Assembly (NCBI GenBank): GCA_945931735.1
Contig: CAMEPN010000141.1
Coordinates: forward strand, 1-5,613
Length of the DNA stretch: 5,613 nucleotides
Source of the DNA: an uncultured Clostridia bacterium
GTDB lineage: Bacteria; Bacillota; Clostridia; Oscillospirales; Ruminococcaceae
Direction of reading: 5' to 3'
A model generated the notes under the pieces. It did no database searches and had not been told where the DNA came from. It was given only the letters and a program-made list of their open reading frames with translations. A program made the translations under genes and the position numbers. This document shows, in pieces, positions 1 through 5,613 of the stretch (the first letter of the stretch is position 1; each line of letters starts with the position of its first letter).

Positions 1-1
1 G

Positions 2-283
2 GATTACTACCCTCCGACAAAGACGGTGCAGCCTGTTAAGATGCCGTTAAAATATGTCGTGGAGATGTTCTGCGACAGGGTCGCGGCAAGCAAGATATAC
101 CAAGGAGATAAGTACACCGACCGCTCGGCGCTGGATTATTTTCTCCGCGGAAAGCAGCGCCGAGTTATTCACCCGCAAACCTCGGAGCTTATCGAAAAGC
201 TGCTAACAATGCTCGCGGAGCAGGGCGAGGACGCGACCTTCGCGTATATAAGAGAACTTATAAGATCCGGAAAGGAATACTGA
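2..283 (+). CDS. DUF5662-like protein, C-terminal part (5' end outside window)
   Basis: The frame is open from the window edge to TGA at 281-283, giving 93 visible residues. The true start lies upstream, and the GTG at 26 is an internal valine codon because open, family-like sequence precedes it. The visible part carries MPLKYVVEMFCDRVAASKIY followed by a GDKYTD segment, DYFLRGK, and a closing GEDATFAYIRELI segment. I recognise this pattern from memory as the C-terminal half of DUF5662 proteins, which are common in Clostridia and usually about 150-190 residues long. The family has no firmly established function; some members carry doubtful automatic labels such as 'catalase'. No signal peptide or membrane segment is visible. 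The gene ends in its own terminator and so is not cotranscribed with the chemoreceptor downstream. Coding status is near certain; the family name is moderately sure. Confidence 0.7.
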   Translation, partial: DYYPPTKTVQPVKMPLKYVVEMFCDRVAASKIYQGDKYTDRSALDYFLRGKQRRVIHPQTSELIEKLLTMLAEQGEDATFAYIRELIRSGKEY

Positions 284-299
284 CCTTTTCGGGTCTTTT
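262..299 (+). terminator. Intrinsic terminator overlapping the end of the DUF5662-like gene
   Basis: The arm 262-275 (AAGATCCGGAAAGG) pairs with 284-297 (CCTTTTCGGGTCTT) over 14 positions with two G-U wobbles. The 8-base loop at 276-283 contains the TGA stop codon. TTTT at 296-299 and further T-rich sequence follow. The 5' arm lies wholly inside the coding sequence, so the last codons also encode the terminator stem. Confidence 0.85.
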
Positions 300-360
300 A
301 TTGTATATACATTTTTTTCGACAACATTTGTACAAAGTGAATAAAAATGCAATAGCTGTA

Positions 361-394
361 TTGACTTTTTCTTTGCAAAGTGCTAAAATATAAT
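361..394 (+). promoter_or_regulatory. Sigma-A promoter of the chemoreceptor gene
   Basis: The -35 box is TTGACT (361-366) and the -10 box is TAAAAT (384-389), with exactly 17 bases between them. TGC at 381-383 makes an extended -10. A perfect TATAAT overlaps at 389-394, but its 22-base spacing from the -35 makes it the weaker choice. AT-rich DNA with T-tracts lies upstream (about 296-318). Transcription would start near 396, leaving a leader of about 30 bases. No FliA-type (sigma-28) motif is evident, so the gene seems to use the housekeeping sigma factor. Confidence 0.75.
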
Positions 395-424
395 CAATAG
401 AAATTTCTCTCTGGAGGGATAAAA

Positions 425-2449
425 ATGGACGCAAGGGAAAAAGCGGACGCAAAATTACGGCAGGCAAAGGAAAAAGCCGATGATAAGCTGAAAAAGGTCA
501 GAAAACGTATGGGGCTTACAAAGCGCATGATGCTTATGTGCCTTATACCGATGGTGTGCCTTGCGGTAATTATGGCAATGGCTGCCTGCATTATGCAGTA
601 TATCAATATATCCGCCTGCTACGAGGACGAGGCGGTCGCGCTCGCGCGGTCGTATTCCTCTGCGACGGCGCGCTTTGTCGACCAGCTCGAGGAGGATCTC
701 GCAATGGTAGCGGCTGACCCCGACATAGTTGACGAAAGTATTTCTATGGAAGAAAGAAAGGCGAAGCTCAACGAGCTGGCGACCCTCAGCACGTTTAAGG
801 ACTTCTCCGTCGCGCGCACCGACGGCACGACCTACAACGACACAAACCTCTCCGAGAGAGAGTATTTCCGCTACGCGCTGGATAATAAGTCGAGCTATGT
901 ATCAAGCCCTGTTATCCGCATGACGGACAACTCCGTCACAATAATGATGGGAAGATATTTCACGAGCGGCGGACAGTCCTATGTCGCATACGGCGGACTT
1001 GACAGCGGTCTGTTCAACAATGTCATTTCCGAGGTGCATTTCAGGGATAACGGCATATGCTTCGTCCTCGACAAGACGGGCGAGGTCATCGCAACGAGCA
1101 GCAGCGAACTTCTGCCCATGATGGCGATGGCGGACGGCTCCGAGCAGAACGGGCTTGAGAACCTTGCCCCTGTTACGGCGGCAATGACCGCAGGGGAAAC
1201 GGGCAAGATGATCGCGAATATAAACGGCACCGATTATTACATAGGCTACGCGCCCGTCGAGGGCAACGAGGGCTGGTCTGTCGCGGTCGCAACTCCGTAT
1301 GGACCGCTGAAGCGCACTATCGTAGTTTCGTTCTGCCAGCTTGCTGTTTATCTCGTTGTGTGCATTGCGATAGTTGTTCCTATTATAGTAAGGCTTATCA
1401 GGAGGATCTCAAAGCCCGTTGTTGAAAGCGCAAAGCGTCTTGAGGCGTTTGCAGACGGCGATATATCGTCGCCTACTCCCGTGTGCGACACCGGCGACGA
1501 AATACAGATGATAACCGATTCTATAAGTCATATGGTGGACAATATCGGCGGGTATATCAGAGATATCCATACGGTAATTAAGGGCATTTCCGAGGGCGAC
1601 CTTACCGTGACGACCAACGCCGATTACAAGGGCGATTTCGTAAGAATAAAGACCTCTCTGAACATGATACTCGATTCGCTGAACGAGGTCATGGCGGAGG
1701 TAGGGCGTTCCGCAAGCGAGGTTCGCGAGGGCGCAGGTCAGCTCGCCGAAGGCTCGACATCGCTTTCGCAGAATGCGATCACGCAGGCGTCCGCTGTGGA
1801 CGAGATAACCTCTACGGTAATGTCTATCGCCGAAAAGACCGACGCGAACAATAACAATGTAGTAAGGGCGCTCGGCGCAACGACTGACGCGAACGAACGC
1901 GCAAAGGACGGCACCCGTAGCATGAACGATCTGCTCGACGCAATCGGCGAGATAGAGCGTTCCTCCGAGGAGATAAAGAATATCATCAAGGTGATAGACG
2001 ATATCGCGTTCCAGACAAACATTCTCGCGCTGAACGCGGCGATAGAGGCGGCGCGCGCGGGCGAAGCAGGCAAGGGCTTCGCGGTAGTTGCCGACGAGGT
2101 TCGCAACCTTGCGTCCAAGTCCTCCGAGGCGGCTCAGCAGACGGGTCAGCTCATCGGAAGATCGATCGAAACGGTCAACAGGGGCGCAGAGCTTGCTAAG
2201 GAAGCTTCGGCTGCCATTGACGGAATAGTAAGGGTAGTCGACGACGTTGCGAGCGTAATGAACGAGATATCGCAGGCTTCGGCGGAGCAGAAGCTCGCTG
2301 TCGACCAGATATCCGCGGGCATGGAGAATGTCAACGCCGCGATACACAACACCACCGCGACCGCCGAGGAGAGCGCTGCGGCGAGCGAGGAGCTTTCCGC
2401 GCTTGCGGTTTCGCTCAGCGACGAGGTGAGCAGGTTCAAAGTGAAGTAA
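425..2449 (+). CDS. Methyl-accepting chemotaxis protein with Cache-type sensor and two HAMP-like segments
   Basis: This 674-residue chemoreceptor would relay extracellular ligand binding to CheW/CheA and so to flagellar bias or another CheA output. The start is ATG at 425 behind GGAGGG (413-418). Residues 1-35 are a charged Lys/Ala-rich cytoplasmic helix. TM1 is about 36-60 and TM2 about 299-323, enclosing an extracytoplasmic domain of about 240 residues that resembles dCache_1 (SEREYF at 143-148, YVSSP at 158-162, GGLD at 190-193). HAMP 1 is about 324-376 (P331, GDE at 357-359). A second HAMP-like unit is about 377-427 (GDL 391-393, GDF 403-405). The signalling hairpin follows, with its conserved tip region at about 524-563 ([20 protein letters not shown] inside it; tip near 547). 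Each arm is about 122 residues, close to the short 34-36 heptad receptor classes. No C-terminal NWETF-type CheR tether is present. It appears monocistronic. The ligand is unknown. Confidence 0.95.
   Translation: MDAREKADAKLRQAKEKADDKLKKVRKRMGLTKRMMLMCLIPMVCLAVIMAMAACIMQYINISACYEDEAVALARSYSSATARFVDQLEEDLAMVAADPDIVDESISMEERKAKLNELATLSTFKDFSVARTDGTTYNDTNLSEREYFRYALDNKSSYVSSPVIRMTDNSVTIMMGRYFTSGGQSYVAYGGLDSGLFNNVISEVHFRDNGICFVLDKTGEVIATSSSELLPMMAMADGSEQNGLENLAPVTAAMTAGETGKMIANINGTDYYIGYAPVEGNEGWSVAVATPYGPLKRTIVVSFCQLAVYLVVCIAIVVPIIVRLIRRISKPVVESAKRLEAFADGDISSPTPVCDTGDEIQMITDSISHMVDNIGGYIRDIHTVIKGISEGDLTVTTNADYKGDFVRIKTSLNMILDSLNEVMAEVGRSASEVREGAGQLAEGSTSLSQNAITQASAVDEITSTVMSIAEKTDANNNNVVRALGATTDANERAKDGTRSMNDLLDAIGEIERSSEEIKNIIKVIDDIAFQTNILALNAAIEAARAGEAGKGFAVVADEVRNLASKSSEAAQQTGQLIGRSIETVNRGAELAKEASAAIDGIVRVVDDVASVMNEISQASAEQKLAVDQISAGMENVNAAIHNTTATAEESAAASEELSALAVSLSDEVSRFKVK
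434..499 (+). repeat. Two tandem 11-codon repeats at the start of the chemoreceptor gene
   Basis: Codons 4-14 encode [11 protein letters not shown] and codons 15-25 encode [11 protein letters not shown]. They align without gaps, with E-K-A-D-x-K-L shared at the same positions. The DNA copies (434-466 and 467-499) have diverged mainly at synonymous or conservative positions. Eleven residues is the hendecad period of long coiled coils, so this cytoplasmic extension before TM1 probably forms a charged amphipathic helix. Confidence 0.7.
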
Positions 2450-2463
2450 TTTTACATATCGGC

Positions 2464-2499
2464 AGACAGGCACGGCTTTATGGTCGTGCCTGTTTTTCT
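2464..2499 (+). terminator. Intrinsic terminator after the chemoreceptor gene
   Basis: ACAGGCACG (2466-2474) pairs perfectly with CGTGCCTGT (2485-2493), and the stem may extend inward by wobble pairs. TTTTT at 2493-2497 followed by CT completes a standard rho-independent terminator 15 bases after the stop codon. It separates the chemoreceptor from the transport operon. Confidence 0.9.
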
Positions 2500-2551
2500 C
2501 GTTTATATATTGCGGCTATGCAAAATAATTGCTTCGTGTTGAAAAAAACAC

Positions 2552-2580
2552 TTGACAGCGGGGAAAAGATGTGCTATAAT
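2552..2580 (+). promoter_or_regulatory. Consensus sigma-A promoter of the T-box/transporter operon
   Basis: TTGACA (2552-2557) and TATAAT (2575-2580) both match consensus perfectly with a 17-base spacer, and TGC at 2572-2574 adds an extended -10. An A-tract lies just upstream (2542-2548). The predicted start is near 2587. Such a strong unregulated-looking promoter fits a transcript controlled mainly by attenuation in the leader. The -10 context GTGCTATAAT resembles GTGCTAAAAT of the chemoreceptor promoter. Confidence 0.92.
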
Positions 2581-2800
2581 AACACCGTACATTGAAAATG
2601 TGACATAAACCGATGAACGGGACGAGTAAGTTCTGCCGCTGCGTTTCAGAGAGCCGCCGATGGTGTGAGTGCGGTGCGTATGCATGACCGAATGGACCCG
2701 CGAGGGCTGACTGAACGGCGAAAGCCGTGTAGGAAGGACGCTACCGAGCGTTAAAGCGGATGCGTGTGAAAGCACGCGTGAGTGCGCCTTAGGGCGAATT

Positions 2801-2838
2801 TGGGTGGTATCGCAGGATAACGTCAGTATCTTGTCCCA
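2801..2838 (+). promoter_or_regulatory. T-box antiterminator fold
   Basis: Helix A1 pairs TGGG (2801-2804) with CCCA (2835-2838). The 7-base bulge TGGTATC (2805-2811) holds UGGU (2805-2808), which meets the 3' end of the tRNA. Helix A2 pairs GCAGGATA (2812-2819) with TATCTTGT (2827-2834), including two G-U pairs. Bases 2828-2837 are also the 5' arm of the terminator, so the two folds exclude each other. Confidence 0.85.
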
Positions 2839-2866
2839 TGATTAGCAGGGGGACAGGATTTTTTTT
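2828..2866 (+). terminator. T-box leader terminator
   Basis: ATCTTGTCCC (2828-2837) pairs with GGGACAGGAT (2850-2859) over 10 positions with one wobble, around a 12-base loop (2838-2849). Eight T residues follow (2859-2866). This is the attenuator that stops transcription when charged tRNA-Trp is plentiful. Confidence 0.92.
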
Positions 2867-2883
2867 GTCCCTCATAACGATAC

Positions 2884-2913
2884 TGCCGCGATATACTGCG
2901 GCAAATTTGGAGG
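2884..2913 (+). promoter_or_regulatory. Hairpin and ribosome-binding site that set the trpX start
   Basis: TGCCGC (2884-2889) pairs with GCGGCA (2898-2903) around an 8-base loop. Five bases later GGAGG (2909-2913) sits 8 bases before ATG 2922. This site selects the start at 2922 over the in-frame ATG at 2838, which lies in the terminator loop and has no ribosome-binding site. The hairpin keeps the Shine-Dalgarno sequence itself unpaired. Its role is unknown; it may shield the 5' end of read-through mRNA. Confidence 0.75.
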
Positions 2914-2921
2914 TATTTGAC

Positions 2922-3959
2922 ATGAAAAACTTTAGACTCAAGGGTATTTTAGGCGCAGCGCTTGCGTTCACAATGGCTCTGACAGGCTGCTCCGGCACAA
3001 CAAGCAGCTCCACCGCCGACAGCACGGCAAGCTCCGACGACGGCAGCAAGCTGAACATCGGCATAATCCAGTTCGGCACGCACCCCTCGCTTGACAACTG
3101 CTACGAGGGCATCATAAACGGTCTTGAGGCAAGCAGCTATGCCGATAAAATCAACATTGACACACAGAACGGCGCGTTCGATTCCGCAACCTGCGACTCT
3201 ATCGCAGCGACAATGGTTGCCAAGGAATATGACATGATATTCGCCATCGCAACTCCTGCGGCTCTGTCCGCGTATTCTGCTGCTAAGGATTCGGATATTC
3301 CCGTTATCTTCTGCGCAGTTTCCGACCCCGTTGCTGCGGGTCTTACCGAGAGCTACGACGCAGGTCTTGAATACTGCAACGGCACGTCCGACGTTCTCGA
3401 GCTTGATAAGCAGGTAGAGCTTATAAAGTCGCTCCAGCCCGACGTTAAGAAGATTGGCGTGCTTTACACAACAACAGAAGCTAACTCCGTATCCCAGCTC
3501 GCAACTCTTAAGGAAGTATGCTCCGGTCAGGGCATAGAGGTAGTGGATCAGGGCGTTTCTACTGCTGCCGATATCCCGCAGGCTGCCGCTTCTCTTGCAG
3601 GTCAGGTCGACTGCATCAACAACTTCACCGACAACAACGTTGTAAACAACCTTTCCGTTCTTCTCGAAAAGGCTAACGCAGCGGGCGTTCCCGTTTACGG
3701 CTCCGAGATAGAGCAGGTAAAGAACGGCTGCATCGCTTCCGTTTCTATCGACTACGTTGCGCTCGGCGTAAAGACCGCTGAAATGGGCGTAAAGGTTCTC
3801 GACGGCGCAAAGTGCTCCGAAATGCCCGTAGGTAAGATCTCCGAGGGCACTCCCGTTGTTAATACGGAGGTTATGGAAGCATTCGGTATCACGCTGCCCG
3901 AGTCCCTCGCTGACGCCGAAAAGGTAGTCACCAATTCCGAAACAGCCGAGGCTGAATAA
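2922..3959 (+). CDS. trpX: Tryptophan ABC transporter substrate-binding lipoprotein (ABC_sub_bind family, TrpX type)
   Basis: This 345-residue lipoprotein would capture the substrate outside the membrane and deliver it to the permease encoded next. Residues 1-22 form a lipoprotein signal (K/R near the N terminus, hydrophobic 8-19, lipobox LTGC with Cys23). A Ser/Thr/Asp-rich linker (24-42) precedes the folded domain. Family signatures in order are GIIQFGTHPSLD (47-58), TQNGAFD (81-87), IFAIATPAALSAY (106-118), IPVIFCAVSDPVAAGL (126-141), a GTSD segment (154-157), IGVLYTTTEANS (178-189), IPVYG-like VPVYG (256-260), and SIDYVALG (275-282). This matches PF04392-type proteins, whose trpX members occur with trpYZ and Trp T-boxes. 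A Trp-specific substrate is inferred mainly from the UGG leader, because the family as a whole is not restricted to tryptophan. The C terminus ends in an acidic Glu/Ala tail. It is the first gene of the operon. Confidence 0.9.
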   Translation: MKNFRLKGILGAALAFTMALTGCSGTTSSSTADSTASSDDGSKLNIGIIQFGTHPSLDNCYEGIINGLEASSYADKINIDTQNGAFDSATCDSIAATMVAKEYDMIFAIATPAALSAYSAAKDSDIPVIFCAVSDPVAAGLTESYDAGLEYCNGTSDVLELDKQVELIKSLQPDVKKIGVLYTTTEANSVSQLATLKEVCSGQGIEVVDQGVSTAADIPQAAASLAGQVDCINNFTDNNVVNNLSVLLEKANAAGVPVYGSEIEQVKNGCIASVSIDYVALGVKTAEMGVKVLDGAKCSEMPVGKISEGTPVVNTEVMEAFGITLPESLADAEKVVTNSETAEAE

Positions 3960-3971
3960 TTTGCAATTCTG

Positions 3972-3987
3972 CCCGCCTCATGGTGGG
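3972..3987 (+). other. Intercistronic hairpin between binding-protein and permease genes
   Basis: CCCGCC (3972-3977) pairs with GGTGGG (3982-3987), including one G-U, around the tetraloop TCAT. AGATAAGATAACG follows, not a U-tract, so it is not a standard terminator. It lies 12 bases after the trpX stop, the place where mRNA-stabilising hairpins often protect binding-protein transcripts and give more of that protein than of the membrane subunits. That role is an inference. Confidence 0.6.
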
Positions 3988-4022
3988 AGATAAGATAACG
4001 CATCACTGACTAAGGGGCGGAC

Positions 4023-4988
4023 ATGAACGTAATTATAAATATTGTTATCGGAATAGTTGAGGAGGGGCTGATGTACGCCCTCCTCGCTATGGGTATGTAT
4101 ATAACATACAGCATACTTGATTTCCCCGACCTTTCGGTCGACGGAACGTTCCCGCTCGGCGCGGTGCTGACAGGCGTGCTTATAATGCAGGGCGTTGACC
4201 CGTGGCTCTGCCTGCTTATTTCTTTCGCGGCGGGAATGCTCGCGGGAATGATAACGGGCATAATGCACGTCAAGCTCAATATTATCCCGCTTCTCTGCGG
4301 TATTATTATGTACACCGCTATGCTTTCCGTAAACCTTGTAATCATAAAAACAGGCACGGGCGGCATGGCTATCGCGTCGTTCTTCACTAAGGACACAATT
4401 TTCAACTCCGGACTTGCGGCGCTTATCCCGTCAAAGATAGGTGGCTTTTCGCTTCGCACGGCGATAATTTCCCTTATAATAGTTATCGTGTGCAAGATAC
4501 TTGTCGACCTTTATCTCAAGACAAAGAGCGGACTTCTCCTCCGCGCAACGGGCGACAACGACCGCTATACAGTCATGCTCGGCAAAGACCCCGGCACCGT
4601 TAAAATACTCGGTCTTATGCTCGGCAACGGCTTTGCGGCTCTTGCCGGCTCGGTCATTGCGCAGAACAAGGGCAGCGCCGACCAGCAGATGGGCGTCGGA
4701 ATGGTAGTTCTCGGACTGGCGTCGGTCATCATCGGACTAAGCATTTTCAAGCGCGTAAAGTTCATGAAAGGCACCACTATCGTGATACTCGGCAGCCTTG
4801 TTTATAAGGCGAGCTATCAGATCGTGCTGTCCCTCGGCGTTCCGACGGAGTGGAACAATCTCGTCAAGGCGCTGATATTCCTTATCGCGCTCATTCTCGG
4901 CGGTCCGCACCTCACGAAGCTGTTTAAGGGGCTTGTAAAGCGCCACCGCGAACCTGTCAAGGAGGGAAAAGATGCTCTGTCTGAATAA
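4023..4988 (+). CDS. trpY: Tryptophan ABC transporter permease (BPD_transp_2 family, TrpY type)
   Basis: This 321-residue integral membrane protein would form the translocation path of the importer. ATG 4023 follows an AAGGGG ribosome site (4012-4017). Hydrophobic segments lie at roughly 4-29, 43-57, 62-82, 87-108, 144-164, 194-213, 225-241, 251-270 and 281-294, with a basic C-terminal tail (299-313). Near the N terminus YSILDFPDLSVDGTFPLGA (29-47) resembles the conserved start of branched-chain/simple-sugar-type permeases (PF02653). The cytoplasmic loop LLLRATGDNDRYTVMLGKDP (171-190) corresponds to the EAA-like coupling region of that family, followed by a GNGFAALAG helix (201-209). It has one partner permease gene only, so a homodimer is expected. 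Its last 17 bases overlap the ATPase gene, implying translational coupling. Confidence 0.9.
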   Translation: MNVIINIVIGIVEEGLMYALLAMGMYITYSILDFPDLSVDGTFPLGAVLTGVLIMQGVDPWLCLLISFAAGMLAGMITGIMHVKLNIIPLLCGIIMYTAMLSVNLVIIKTGTGGMAIASFFTKDTIFNSGLAALIPSKIGGFSLRTAIISLIIVIVCKILVDLYLKTKSGLLLRATGDNDRYTVMLGKDPGTVKILGLMLGNGFAALAGSVIAQNKGSADQQMGVGMVVLGLASVIIGLSIFKRVKFMKGTTIVILGSLVYKASYQIVLSLGVPTEWNNLVKALIFLIALILGGPHLTKLFKGLVKRHREPVKEGKDALSE

Positions 4989-5613
4989 GATAAACAAGGT
5001 GTTCAATGCGGGCACGGTGGACGAAAACCGCCTTTTCAGCGACTTTTCCCTAAAGGTCGAGGACGGCGAGTTCGTCGCGATAGTCGGCTCTAACGGAAGC
5101 GGAAAAACAACGCTGCTCAACATGATATGCGGCACGTTGCTCCCCGACAGCGGATCGATAACCTTCGGGGATACGGATATACTGAAGCTCCCCGAATACA
5201 AGCGCGCGCGGAGGATAGGCAGAGTGCTGCAAAGCCCGCAGATGGGCTCCTGCGGCAGCCTTACGATACTCGAAAACATGGCTCTTGCGGACAACAAGAA
5301 CCGCCCGTTCAATTTCGCGCCCGCAGTAAACAGGCAGCGCGAGGAGTATTACCGCTCCCTGCTCGAAACCTGCAATATGGGGCTTGAGAACAGAATGGGC
5401 GTGCTTGCGGGGTCGCTGAGCGGCGGTCAGCGGCAGGCGCTCGCGCTTATCATCGCAACAATGGCGGACATCGACCTGCTGATACTCGACGAGCACACGG
5501 CTGCGCTCGACCCGAAGTCCTCCGAAACGCTCATGCAGATAACACAGCGCGTCGTAAGCGAGAAGAAGCTCACCACGCTTATGGTAACGCATAATCTCCG
5601 TTTCGCGGTGGAA
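4972..5613 (+). CDS. trpZ: Tryptophan ABC transporter ATP-binding protein (TrpZ type), 3' end outside window
   Basis: The frame opens at ATG 4972 and is still open at the window edge, giving 214 residues. It is the nucleotide-binding subunit that drives uptake by the permease encoded just before it. All core motifs seen so far are intact: Walker A GSNGSGKT (39-46), Q-loop Q87, signature LSGGQ (149-153), Walker B LLILDE (169-174, catalytic E174), D-loop ALDP (178-181) and H-loop H207. FNAGTVDENRLF near the N terminus (11-22) is typical of the ATPases paired with ABC_sub_bind transporters. Family members are about 250-265 residues long, so some 40-50 C-terminal residues should lie beyond the window. 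GGAGGGAAAAG (4961-4971), inside the permease gene, supplies the ribosome site, and the two genes overlap by 17 bases in different frames. Confidence 0.93.
   Translation, partial: MLCLNKINKVFNAGTVDENRLFSDFSLKVEDGEFVAIVGSNGSGKTTLLNMICGTLLPDSGSITFGDTDILKLPEYKRARRIGRVLQSPQMGSCGSLTILENMALADNKNRPFNFAPAVNRQREEYYRSLLETCNMGLENRMGVLAGSLSGGQRQALALIIATMADIDLLILDEHTAALDPKSSETLMQITQRVVSEKKLTTLMVTHNLRFAVE

Larger units (their letters stand above)
2610..2866 (+). promoter_or_regulatory. T-box leader, specifier UGG (tryptophan)
   Basis: This tRNA-sensing leader lies between the promoter and the binding-protein gene. Stem I: CGGG (2618-2621) pairs with CCCG (2697-2700). Below it a kink-turn-like GA motif can form (bulge 2612-2614, G2615/A2616 against G2702/A2703). 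AGTA (2625-2628) faces GAA (2690-2692), the usual S-turn of the specifier loop, and the next three bases, 2693-2695, are the specifier TGG, followed by the usual purine A2696. The distal part has AGAGAG (2648-2653) and the helix CCGC/GCGG (2654-2657, 2671-2674) capped by a GATGGTGTGAG-containing loop. Further hairpins are 2715-2728 (GAAA loop), 2738-2751 and 2762-2777. Stem III is CGCC/GGCG (2785-2788, 2793-2796). The T-box core GGGTGGTATCGC is at 2802-2813. Binding of uncharged tRNA-Trp would favour read-through. The Trp assignment is supported by the trpX-type gene downstream. Confidence 0.95.

Noticed and set aside
389..394. TATAAT as the main -10 box of the chemoreceptor promoter
   Set aside because: It is 22 bases from TTGACT; TAAAAT at 384-389 has 17-base spacing and an extended TGC, though a second start from TATAAT cannot be excluded.
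1409..2473. A 354-codon open frame on the minus strand
   Set aside because: It lies antisense to the conserved HAMP and signalling domain of the chemoreceptor and starts across that gene's terminator. Its Arg/Val/Leu/Ala/Tyr-rich product looks like a shadow of the GC-biased codons, with no recognisable domain.
2691..2696. Other specifier readings: AAT (Asn), ATG (Met, whose A73 tRNA would suit UGGU) or GGA (Gly)
   Set aside because: The AGTA/GAA S-turn fixes the triplet right after GAA as the specifier, with one purine before the basal helix. Only TGG fits, and it agrees with the trpX-type gene. The A73 argument for Met is noted but weaker.
2838..2921. A 28-codon in-frame N-terminal extension of the binding protein starting at ATG 2838
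   Set aside because: The ATG lies in the loop of the T-box terminator, has no ribosome site, and the extension would precede a complete lipoprotein signal starting at Met 2922, which has GGAGG at the right distance.
2587..2921. A leader peptide with Trp codons (classical trp attenuation)
   Set aside because: No short frame with a ribosome site and clustered TGG codons is seen; the region is fully explained by T-box elements.
5050..5592. A 180-codon open frame on the minus strand
   Set aside because: It is antisense to the ATPase, whose Walker A, signature and Walker B motifs are intact in the plus frame.
1..5613. CRISPR arrays, insertion sequences, tRNA or rRNA genes, defence or phage modules
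   Set aside because: No spaced direct repeats, transposase frames, terminal inverted repeats or structural RNA genes were seen. The tRNA-related signal at 2610-2866 is a sensor, not a tRNA gene.

Overview
The window looks like the chromosome of a gut-type Clostridia relative (Bacillota, perhaps Oscillospirales/Ruminococcaceae). The evidence is a tRNA-sensing T-box leader, strong GGAGG ribosome sites, near-consensus sigma-A promoters with TGn extensions, a DUF5662-type gene, and GC-rich third codon positions beside AT-rich intergenic DNA. All genes run on the + strand. The taxonomic call is an inference, since no marker gene is present.

Layout. (1) 2-283 is the 3' end of a DUF5662-like gene, closed by an intrinsic terminator whose loop contains the stop codon. 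(2) 361-2499 is a one-gene unit: an extended -10 promoter, a 674-residue transmembrane methyl-accepting chemotaxis protein with a periplasmic-type Cache sensor and two HAMP-like segments, and a terminator. (3) From 2552 to the window end is a tryptophan-transport operon: a perfect-consensus promoter, a T-box leader of about 260 bases with specifier codon UGG (Trp), mutually exclusive antiterminator and terminator hairpins, then a lipoprotein substrate-binding protein (trpX type), a membrane permease (trpY type) and an ATPase (trpZ type, cut off by the window end). Permease and ATPase overlap by 17 bases. A GC hairpin without a U-tract separates the binding-protein gene from the permease.

How it works together. 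The lipoprotein would capture the amino acid outside the membrane, the permease would form the channel and the ATPase would power uptake. The leader would let RNA polymerase continue only when uncharged tRNA-Trp binds: UGG pairs with the CCA anticodon and UGGU in the bulge meets the tRNA 3' end. The substrate assignment rests on the specifier codon together with the transporter family. Trp T-boxes upstream of trpXYZ-type transporters have been predicted before by comparative genomics, so this is a clear example of a known kind of circuit. I see no wholly new system. The points most worth a second look are the discriminator-position base of the T-box, the alternative folds around its terminator, the intercistronic hairpin, and the 11-residue tandem repeat at the N terminus of the chemoreceptor.
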